A stretch of 59,270 nucleotides of DNA from Atribacterota bacterium (GTDB lineage Bacteria; Atribacterota; Atribacteria; Atribacterales; Caldatribacteriaceae). Every line of letters starts with the position of its first letter. The stretch's first letter is position 1. The position numbers were made by a program, and so were the translations under genes. Under the pieces are notes generated by a model. The model saw only the letters and a program-made list of their open reading frames with translations. It was not told the DNA's origin and searched no databases. Location of the stretch: assembly GCA_039638595.1 (NCBI GenBank), contig JBDIWM010000006.1:1-59270 (forward strand), given 5' to 3'. Below are positions 1-6,254 of this stretch, in pieces.

Positions 1-999
1 CTTGAAGCTGGTGTTCCCCTCCTTTCGGCCCTGCGGAGTATTGCCAAACAACTCAGCAACCTCAACTTTGTTGTTACCATCGAAGAAATCGCCAACAAAA
101 TTGAACGGGGGTACTCTCTGTCCCAAGCCCTTGCCGATTATCCCAAAACCTTCAATCGGGTTTTTCTGGGTATGGCTCAGTCTGGGGAAGCAGGTGGAAA
201 CCTCGACTGGACTCTGGGACGGCTTGCCGACTACCTCGAATGGGAAAAGGACCTCCGAGATAAAGTCCAGTCGGCGACGTACTACCCCATGATTCTGCTG
301 GTGGCCATGATTGCCGCTTCGTTTTTCCTGGTATACTTTGTTTTTCCCCAGTTTGTCCTTCTTTTTGAAACTTTTACCATTGAACTGCCCCTTATCACCA
401 AAGTGGTTCTCGGATTCATCCGGTTTGTGAATGCCAACTGGTTTTTGATTTATGGTTCTTTTCTGGGTGCAGTCCTTATTTTCTTTCTCTACATCGCTTC
501 CGAAAAAGGCCGAAGGTGGTGGGACCGAAAAAAGTACCGTCTTCCCCTCTTTGGTCAACTCCTCCATAAACTCATTATCTCCCGTTTTGCCTGGATTTTG
601 AATGGTCTTCTTCGTAGTGGCATGCCCATGGTTCAGGCTCTAGAAGTAGTGGCCACTTCCTTAGGTGATACCTATGTTCAGAATATGGTTCTTGAAATTG
701 CCGAAAGCATCCGCCGGGGAAGAAACCTTTCCCAGAGTATCGCCCAGTTTCCCTTCTTCCCTCCGGTTGTGGTCCAGATGGTTAGTGTGGGTGAAGAGTC
801 TGGTAACCTCGAACTCACCCTCAACAAAGTCACCGAACTCTACGACAAAGAGATTGTCCTTTTTGTCAGCCGTCTCTCTTCCACAATTGAACCTGCATTG
901 ACCATAATAATCGGTGTCGGAGTATTCATCGTAGCCCTATCCCTCTTTCTACCAATTTTTGAAATCGCCTCTAAGGGTATGCAAGGGGGTGGTATGTGA
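1..999 (+). CDS. pilC: Type IV pilus / type II secretion inner-membrane platform protein (PilC/GspF family), 5' end cut by window
   Basis: The frame is open from base 1 to a TGA at 997-999 (332 codons), so the start lies outside the window. PilC/GspF proteins carry two cytoplasmic T2SSF domains. The first is entered in its LEAGVPLLSAL segment, and the second has the matching segments LLRSGMPMVQAL and VSVGEESGNLELTL. Hydrophobic stretches after the first domain and at the C-terminus (TIIIGVGVFIVALSLFLPIF) are the expected membrane segments. The family builds the inner-membrane platform on which the assembly ATPase acts to polymerise pilin. Roughly 60-70 N-terminal residues should be missing, by comparison with the usual length of about 400. 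A pilin and a prepilin peptidase follow on the same strand, which supports a pilus role over a dedicated secretion system. Confidence 0.9.
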   Translation, partial: LEAGVPLLSALRSIAKQLSNLNFVVTIEEIANKIERGYSLSQALADYPKTFNRVFLGMAQSGEAGGNLDWTLGRLADYLEWEKDLRDKVQSATYYPMILLVAMIAASFFLVYFVFPQFVLLFETFTIELPLITKVVLGFIRFVNANWFLIYGSFLGAVLIFFLYIASEKGRRWWDRKKYRLPLFGQLLHKLIISRFAWILNGLLRSGMPMVQALEVVATSLGDTYVQNMVLEIAESIRRGRNLSQSIAQFPFFPPVVVQMVSVGEESGNLELTLNKVTELYDKEIVLFVSRLSSTIEPALTIIIGVGVFIVALSLFLPIFEIASKGMQGGGM

Positions 1000-1075
1000 A
1001 TAAATTTGGCAAGATAATTTATCTATAAAGTTTAGAGAGAGGATTTCAATATAGTTTCTTTCTGGAGGTGAAATC

Positions 1076-1522
1076 ATGAACTGGTTCACAAAAAAGAAAA
1101 AGAGAGAAGAAGGTTTCACTTTGATTGAGCTTATCATTGTAGTGGCTATTATTGGATTCCTGATGGCCATAGCCATTCCCCGGTATACCACCTCACGTCT
1201 GGTTGCTGCACAGAATGCCACTAAAGCCAACCTCCATCAGATGGCTACAGCCATTGAGGTGTATTCGACGGAAAATGCTTTGGCCGACTATCCAAGCACT
1301 GCAGCAGGTTTAATAAACGCGATTAAGTCAAGCATCCCGAATCCCCCAAAAACTCCCATTGGAAACGTACCATATCAATGTAAAGCGAATTCCAGCACAG
1401 ACTACCAGATTTGGGATCCGAATACCCCGGCAACAAGTGGCACGACCTACAGGTTTGTTATTGGACCAGGTGGAGTCATTTCTGAATCGAACAATTTAAC
1501 TGGTGGTACAAACATCGAATAA
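1076..1522 (+). CDS. Type IV major pilin-like prepilin
   Basis: This 148-residue protein has a short basic leader, KKKKREEG, followed by the class III cleavage motif G-FTLIE with glutamate at mature position 5. A hydrophobic alpha-1 helix of about 20 residues follows. The first gly-phe junction is around residue 14, so the mature protein is about 134 residues. The C-terminal part is rich in Gly, Ser, Thr and Asn, as in pilin globular heads. A ribosome binding site, CTGGAGGTG, lies just before the ATG. The gene sits between pilC and a prepilin peptidase that could process it. The strong hairpin just downstream may stabilise or attenuate the message, which would suit a highly expressed pilin. 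A GspG-type pseudopilin is the alternative reading. Confidence 0.9.
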   Translation: MNWFTKKKKREEGFTLIELIIVVAIIGFLMAIAIPRYTTSRLVAAQNATKANLHQMATAIEVYSTENALADYPSTAAGLINAIKSSIPNPPKTPIGNVPYQCKANSSTDYQIWDPNTPATSGTTYRFVIGPGGVISESNNLTGGTNIE

Positions 1523-1536
1523 TTGTTCGTTAATCG

Positions 1537-1566
1537 AGAGCCCGGGGAATTCATTCCCCGGGCTCT
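1537..1566 (+). terminator. Strong hairpin between pilin and prepilin peptidase genes
   Basis: Bases 1537-1550 are exactly complementary to 1553-1566, giving a 14 bp GC-rich stem (core GAGCCCGGGGAA). The innermost A-T pairs must open to form a loop. No T-run follows, so this is not a classical intrinsic terminator. It ends 6 bases before the ATG of the next gene and could limit read-through, protect the pilin message or hide the peptidase start. Confidence 0.6.
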
Positions 1567-1572
1567 ATTCCC

Positions 1573-2028
1573 ATGATTCGTATCGCCTTTGGAGTTATTC
1601 TTTTTTTTCTCTCTCTTGTTGATATTAAAACTCAGCGAATTCCCGATACCCTTACCATCTTCCTCTATGGCCTGGGGGGAATTTCACTTGTTTTGAATCC
1701 TTCGATCTACGACAAACTCCTGGGCGGGGGCATCCTTTTTGCTTTTTTCTTTCTTCTTTACCTTGCTCAGCCTAAAGGAGTGGGTTTTGGCGATGTGAAA
1801 CTGGCTGGCGCCATCGGCTTTTTTTTAGGGTGGAAACTTGGTTTGTTGGCTCTCTTTTTTGCTTTTATAGGTGGTGGTATCGTAGGAATCATCCTCATCC
1901 TCACGAAAAGGAAAACCCTCAAAGATCCCCTCCCTTTTGGACCATTTTTGAGTGGTGGGGCAATTACCGCCCTCTTCTTCGGAGTGCGAATCCTTGATTG
2001 GTACATGAATCTCTTTTATTTCCCCTAA
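1573..2028 (+). CDS. Prepilin peptidase, A24 aspartic protease domain only
   Basis: This 151-residue integral membrane protein has the two catalytic aspartates of the A24 family: D17 in SLVDIKTQRIPD and D74 in the GxGD motif GVGFGDVK. Several hydrophobic segments surround them. Classical PilD/GspO enzymes have an N-terminal cysteine-rich methyltransferase domain and run to about 250 residues. This protein starts directly at the protease domain and so resembles the short archaeal or TadV-like forms. It probably cleaves the pilin encoded just upstream. The distant minor pilins at 56.6-58.2 kb may also be substrates. N-methylation of pilin would need another enzyme or does not occur. No clear ribosome binding site precedes the ATG, because the hairpin at 1537-1566 occupies that region. 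Confidence 0.88.
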   Translation: MIRIAFGVILFFLSLVDIKTQRIPDTLTIFLYGLGGISLVLNPSIYDKLLGGGILFAFFFLLYLAQPKGVGFGDVKLAGAIGFFLGWKLGLLALFFAFIGGGIVGIILILTKRKTLKDPLPFGPFLSGGAITALFFGVRILDWYMNLFYFP

Positions 2029-2249
2029 TTATGCTGAGCATAAAACCTTCATCAGAAACGATATTGATTGGGAAACAAACGCATCCTGTTTTGTAAAAGT
2101 GAATTATTCTCTTTCTAAAAGGTTCCGAGGGTAGTCTGAGTTCCAGGTTTTTGTAACGGCTTCTATGCCGCTCTGAGAAAGTGTACACCAAGTCCCTCTT
2201 TAATAGGCAAAAAAGAAGAGTCGATCTGGACTAGTACAGCCCTTATACG

Positions 2250-2278
2250 TTGACCAAAAGAGACTTTTCTTATAAAAT
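2250..2278 (+). promoter_or_regulatory. Predicted sigma-70-type promoter of the rrf2 operon
   Basis: TTGACC at 2250-2255 and TAAAAT at 2273-2278 are separated by 17 bases, and each matches the consensus at five of six positions. The predicted start of transcription, near 2285, lies just upstream of the palindrome at 2294-2307. I see no gene in the preceding interval from 2029. Confidence 0.6.
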
Positions 2279-2293
2279 ATTACCAAAATGATT

Positions 2294-2307
2294 AAATTCA
2301 TGAATTT
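2294..2307 (+). promoter_or_regulatory. 14-bp perfect palindrome, candidate Rrf2 operator
   Basis: AAATTCATGAATTT is a perfect inverted repeat. It lies between the predicted promoter and the ribosome binding site AGGAGG (2309-2314) of the Rrf2 regulator gene. This is where an autoregulatory repressor would bind. Confidence 0.45.
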
Positions 2308-2322
2308 CAGGAGGGATTTCTC

Positions 2323-2760
2323 ATTCGTTTTTCTACCCGATCCCGTTATGGTTTGCGGTTGATGATTCAACTGGCGCTTTCTTACGAAGAACGAAAATTG
2401 CTCTATATAAAGGAGATTGCCGAAAGAGAAGGAATATCTGAGAAATATCTCACCCAGATTGTGATTCCTCTCAAAGCAAAAGGCTTGATTACTTCTCGCA
2501 GGGGTTCAGGTGGAGGTTACCGTCTTTCACGTCATCCTTCACAGATTACGGTGCGAGAAGTGATGGAAGCATTAGAGGGAAACATTTTGCCAGTTGATTG
2601 CTTGGAAGGAAATACACGCTGCGAACGAGCTTCCTTCTGTGTGGCCAGAAAAGTTTGGCAACGGGTGGGAAGAAAGATCATCGAAGCTCTGGAAGAATTC
2701 ACTCTGGAAGACCTGACCAAGATGAATCAAGCAAATCAAATGGTAGAATATTGCATTTGA
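2323..2760 (+). CDS. Rrf2/IscR-family transcriptional regulator with three-cysteine cluster motif; probable AUU start
   Basis: The Rrf2 family starts with a conserved M-R-x-S-T-x-x-R-Y-G-L segment. Here that segment is encoded from 2323 as ATT followed by RFSTRSRYGLRLM, and the consensus ribosome binding site AGGAGGG (2309-2315) lies 7 bases before the ATT. The nearest conventional start (TTG 2353) would delete the first ten residues of the winged helix. From the ATT the protein has 145 residues. It has a helix-turn-helix around 28-52, the wing GSGGGYRLSR, and cysteines C93, C100 and C106, which match the Fe-S ligands of IscR-type members. It is probably an iron-sulfur or redox sensor that controls itself and the genes downstream. 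The next gene starts 3 bases after its stop. An ATG-to-ATT assembly error is possible. Confidence 0.88.
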   Translation: MRFSTRSRYGLRLMIQLALSYEERKLLYIKEIAEREGISEKYLTQIVIPLKAKGLITSRRGSGGGYRLSRHPSQITVREVMEALEGNILPVDCLEGNTRCERASFCVARKVWQRVGRKIIEALEEFTLEDLTKMNQANQMVEYCI

Positions 2761-2763
2761 GGA

Positions 2764-3741
2764 ATGAGAGTGCGAGCCATTGGTCTTATTTCAGGAGGTT
2801 TGGATAGTGCACTGGCGGTTTCCCTCTTGAAGAAGCAAGACATCGAGGTCATTGCCCTCCGATTCCTGAGTCCTTTCTGGGGAAGAGGGAACCAGATAAA
2901 ACAACTCGTGCAAGAATTAGGAGTAGAGTATCGAGAAATCGAAGTAGACGAAAGTTATCTGGCAATTATCAAAAACCCCCGCTATGGGTATGGAAAAAAT
3001 ATGAATTCCTGTATTGACTGCAAAATCTGGATGCTACGCCGGACCAGAGAACTCATGGAAGAATGGGGGGCTTCGTTCGTTTTTACTGGTGAAGTGATAG
3101 GGCAAAGGCCCAAGTCCCAGATGAAGAACACTCTGAGACTCATTGAAAAACAAAGTGGACTGAAAGGATTGTTACTCCGTCCCCTTTCCGCAAAACTCCT
3201 TCCAGAGACGATCCCAGAGAAGGAAGGGTGGATAAAACGAGAAGCATTGCTGGATATTTCGGGACGAGGAAGGGAAAAACAACTCAAACTCGCCGAAGAA
3301 TGGAAAATACGGTCTTTTTCACCTCCGGCTGGTGGTTGCCTTCTGACCGAACCCAACTTTTCGAGGAGGTTACGGGATTTACTTCAACACGGGGGAAATC
3401 TCACCTTTCAAGAAATCGAACTTTTAAAGTTGGGAAGGCATTTCCGTTTTAACCCGACTTTCAAGCTCATCGTGGGACGAGATGCTGGAGAAAATGAAAA
3501 GATTTGGAGTGTTGCTACCCCTGAGGACGTGCTGTTTTTCCCTGTAGAGGGAAAAGGACCCATAGCACTGGGAAGAGGAAGAGAGAATAGAGACACTCTG
3601 GAAGATGCTGCTTCCTTATTAGCCTATTACGTCCGTTATGAGGATCACCATGTTCCCATTGGTATCGAACACCACCGCCTTAAAGAGGTGTGGCGTGTGC
3701 CAAAAATGGAAGAACAAGCAGTCAGGCAAAAAATGATTTAG
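2764..3741 (+). CDS. PP-loop ATP pyrophosphatase, ThiI/MnmA-like tRNA thiolation protein
   Basis: This is a 325-residue protein with the PP-loop SGGLDS at residues 10-15, a CxxC pair (C83, C86, in NSCIDC) and a further conserved-looking SPPAGGC (C192). PP-loop enzymes adenylate a carbonyl or carbon position so that sulfur or nitrogen can replace it. The architecture resembles the proteins annotated as ThiI-like or DUF814-associated tRNA sulfurtransferases in thermophilic anaerobes. The nucleotide it modifies cannot be told from sequence. It is translationally close to the Rrf2 regulator upstream (TGAGGAATG junction). It is followed by a broken cysteine synthase gene and by mnmA, so the cluster has a sulfur-transfer theme. 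Confidence 0.8.
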   Translation: MRVRAIGLISGGLDSALAVSLLKKQDIEVIALRFLSPFWGRGNQIKQLVQELGVEYREIEVDESYLAIIKNPRYGYGKNMNSCIDCKIWMLRRTRELMEEWGASFVFTGEVIGQRPKSQMKNTLRLIEKQSGLKGLLLRPLSAKLLPETIPEKEGWIKREALLDISGRGREKQLKLAEEWKIRSFSPPAGGCLLTEPNFSRRLRDLLQHGGNLTFQEIELLKLGRHFRFNPTFKLIVGRDAGENEKIWSVATPEDVLFFPVEGKGPIALGRGRENRDTLEDAASLLAYYVRYEDHHVPIGIEHHRLKEVWRVPKMEEQAVRQKMI

Positions 3742-3749
3742 GAGGAAAC

Positions 3750-4263
3750 ACGAAAATTACTGACGACGTCACCCGACTAATCAGAAAGGCACCGCTTATG
3801 CGACGGGGAAAAAATTGCAAAAGACTTGCCGGAGGAAGTTGTGGCTAAACTTGAATTTTTCAACCCCCGTAAGAGTCTAAAAGAGGCCCCTTTAGTCATG
3901 ATTGAAGATGCCGAAAAAGGAAGACTCTCAAAACCTGAAACACTCATAGTTGAACCAACCATCGGCAATACCGGAATTGGTTTAACCTTTATCTTTGCCC
4001 GGGGGTGTCGCCCGGTTCTCTCCATGCCGTGTTCAAGGAATTGGGACCGGCTTTATTCCAGACATTCTCCAGGTAGAGCTTCTGAACGCGATTATCACGG
4101 TAAGCAATAAAGACGTCTTTGCCATGTTAAAATGCCTGGCAAAAGAGAAAGACATAGCTGCCTGGTGGTGAGCAATCAAAACCGCAAAAAGAGAGTAAAA
4201 CCAGGAGAGTTCATCGTAGTTATTCTCCCCAACACTGGTGAACGGTATTTATCAATTTTTTGA
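3750..4263 (+). pseudogene. cysK: Decayed cysteine synthase (cysK) pseudogene
   Basis: Pieces of O-acetylserine sulfhydrylase can be read in order across three frames. An N-terminal ITDDVTRLIRKAPLMR follows AGGAGG and an ACG where the ATG should be. After a frameshift comes IAKDLPEEVVAKLEFFNP and, further on, VEPTIGNTGIGL. Then the sequence jumps to GIGTGFIPDIL and VSNKDVFAML, and ends with VVILPNTGERYL before TGA at 4261-4263. About 100 central residues are deleted. A lysine survives at the PLP-binding position (NPRKSLKE instead of NPGGSVKD). The start codon, frame and middle are all lost, so no enzyme can be made. The remnant shows that the Rrf2-controlled operon once carried cysteine synthesis. 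Confidence 0.9.
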
Positions 4264-4279
4264 GAGTGTGGTGAACTTT

Positions 4280-5317
4280 ATGGTAAAGAAGAAAGTTCTT
4301 GTAGCCATGAGTGGTGGGATAGATTCTTCGGTTGCAGCTTTGATCCTTGTTGAAAGAGGATTTGAGGTTGCCGGGGTAACCATGTATTTTGGCCTTTCAA
4401 CTTCTGAAAAGGCTGTCGAAGACGCTACTTCTGTCTGTAAAAAGCTTGACATTCCTCATCATGTTCTTGATTATTCCCACCACATGGAAGATATTGTCAT
4501 TCAAGATTTTGTCAACCAGTATCGACAAGGAAAGACACCTAACCCCTGCGTGGTCTGCAATAAACACCTCAAGTTCGGAAAACTACTGAGTCATGCAAGA
4601 ATTATGGGTTTTGACTACCTGGCTACTGGACACTATGCCAGAATTGAGGAACGCGGGGGGAAATATTTTCTGAAGAGGCCGAAAGATAGACGAAAAGACC
4701 AGACATATTTCCTCTATGGTATTGAACAAACACATCTCCCTTTTATCCTTTTTCCCCTCTCAGAGTTAACAAAAGAGGAAGTGCGAGCCCTGGCAACGTG
4801 GGCTCACCTCCCGGTGGCAACCAAACCCCAGAGCCAGGATGTCTGTTTTCTCCTCCATGGAGATTATCGGAAATTCCTCACCCAGAAGATCCAGGAAGAC
4901 CTTTCTGGATTAATTGTGACATCTGATGGAAGGGTTTTAGGAAGGCATCGAGGATATTTCCAATATACGATTGGCCAGAGAAAAGGATTAAGAGTAAGCG
5001 GTGTAAAACCTTTTTACGTTGTTGCCATAAGGCCGGAACGTCACGAAGTTGTGGTAGGGGGAAGAGGAGAATTGAAGGTACGAGGTCTTATCGCGTCGCC
5101 CTGTAACATTCTTGTGGAAGCGTTTCCAACTCACCTTTTTGCTCAGGTACGGTATCTGCAAAGGGAAAGGCTGTGTTCTGTTAGAATACTGGATTTCCAA
5201 AAAGTGCAGGTGATGTTTGAGGAAGAAGTAGAAATGGTTACCCCTGGACAATCGGTGGTTTTCTACAGTCATGACGAAATTCTGGGCGGAGGAATCATTG
5301 AAAGGGTACTAGAATGA
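4280..5317 (+). CDS. mnmA: tRNA-specific 2-thiouridylase MnmA
   Basis: The 345-residue product has the PP-loop AMSGGIDSS, the catalytic cysteine motif NPCVVCN, the DQTYFLYG motif and the second catalytic cysteine in SQDVCFL. The C-terminal half has the beta-barrel typical of MnmA (FQYTIGQRKGL). It makes 2-thiouridine at the wobble position of Lys, Glu and Gln tRNAs, taking sulfur from a cysteine desulfurase that is not encoded here. I chose the ATG at 4280 because homology begins there. An upstream GTG at 4238 falls inside the cysK remnant. The stop overlaps the nadA start by 4 bases (ATGA), indicating translational coupling. Confidence 0.95.
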   Translation: MVKKKVLVAMSGGIDSSVAALILVERGFEVAGVTMYFGLSTSEKAVEDATSVCKKLDIPHHVLDYSHHMEDIVIQDFVNQYRQGKTPNPCVVCNKHLKFGKLLSHARIMGFDYLATGHYARIEERGGKYFLKRPKDRRKDQTYFLYGIEQTHLPFILFPLSELTKEEVRALATWAHLPVATKPQSQDVCFLLHGDYRKFLTQKIQEDLSGLIVTSDGRVLGRHRGYFQYTIGQRKGLRVSGVKPFYVVAIRPERHEVVVGGRGELKVRGLIASPCNILVEAFPTHLFAQVRYLQRERLCSVRILDFQKVQVMFEEEVEMVTPGQSVVFYSHDEILGGGIIERVLE

Positions 5318-6249
5318 AGGAAGGAAGTGCAAAAAACATGATGGACGATCTTAAAAAAGATATTTTCAAACTCAAACAAGAAAAAAAAGCGCTGATTCTT
5401 GCTCACAATTACCAGTTACCCGAAGTACAGGATGTGGCTGATTTCGTAGGAGACTCGCTGGGCTTGAGCATCGCAGCGAGTCAAACCGATGCCAAGGTGA
5501 TTGTATTTTGTGGTGTTTTCTTTATGGCAGAAACGGCCAAAATCCTTTCCCCTCAGAAGTTGGTTTTATTGCCCGAAGAAAAAGCTGGATGTCCAATGGC
5601 CGACATGATTACTGCACCGCAGCTGAGAGAGCTTAAAAGTCTTCACCCTCAAGCGGTAAGCCTATGCTATGTTAATACCTCGGCAGCAGTGAAAGCTGAA
5701 TGTGATTATTGCTGCACTTCAGCAAACGCCGTGAAAATTGTAGAGGAGAGCTTGAAATCAGCTGCAGAAATTATTTTTGTTCCAGATCAACATCTTGCCC
5801 GATATGTTGCTTCTCAAACTGGAGGAAATTTCATCATTTGGCCGGGATACTGTCCGGTTCATGTCGATATCACACCAGAACACATTGAAGAGGCAAAAAA
5901 GCGTTATCCTCAAGCCCCTGTCCTTGTCCATCCTGAATGTCGTCAGGAAGTGATCGAACTTGCAGACCACGTTCTTTCCACGGAAGGCATGTGTTGGTAT
6001 ATGAAGAAGTCTTTAGCCTCCACCTTTATTGTGGGAACCGAAGTGGGGATTCTGTATCGCCTGCAAAAGGAAAATCCAACAAAGCGCTTTTATCCTGTGA
6101 GTGAGAATGCCATATGTGTTGATATGAAAAAGATTACCCTGGAAAAAATCGTGTCGAGCTTGGAAAAAATGGAATACCAGATTGAGTTACCAGAAGCAAT
6201 CATTCAGAAGGCACAAAAAAGCATCAAGAGGATGATTCAATCTACATGA
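5314..6249 (+). CDS. nadA: Quinolinate synthase A (NadA)
   Basis: NadA condenses iminoaspartate with dihydroxyacetone phosphate to quinolinate in NAD synthesis, using an oxygen-sensitive 4Fe-4S cluster. In this 311-residue protein the three ligand cysteines appear as C93 (KAGCPMAD), C180 (WPGYCPVH) and C267 (AICVDMK). The substrate motifs AHNYQLPEVQD and VGDSLGLS are intact. The partner nadB and the next enzyme nadC are not in the window. The start at 5314 overlaps the mnmA stop. An internal ATG at 5338 is better spaced from the GGAAGGAAG sequence and could be the real start. An iron-sulfur enzyme fits the putative Fe-S-sensing Rrf2 operon. Confidence 0.95.
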   Translation: MKEGSAKNMMDDLKKDIFKLKQEKKALILAHNYQLPEVQDVADFVGDSLGLSIAASQTDAKVIVFCGVFFMAETAKILSPQKLVLLPEEKAGCPMADMITAPQLRELKSLHPQAVSLCYVNTSAAVKAECDYCCTSANAVKIVEESLKSAAEIIFVPDQHLARYVASQTGGNFIIWPGYCPVHVDITPEHIEEAKKRYPQAPVLVHPECRQEVIELADHVLSTEGMCWYMKKSLASTFIVGTEVGILYRLQKENPTKRFYPVSENAICVDMKKITLEKIVSSLEKMEYQIELPEAIIQKAQKSIKRMIQST

Positions 6250-6254
6250 AGCTC

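Noticed and set aside
1000-1075. Promoter for the pilin gene (TTGGCA 1006, TATAAA 1024)
   Set aside because: The spacer is only 12 bases, too short for a sigma-70-type promoter.
4238-4280. Extended GTG start for mnmA giving 14 extra residues
   Set aside because: The extra sequence is the end of the cysK remnant in another frame and has no similarity to MnmA. The family begins at the ATG at 4280.
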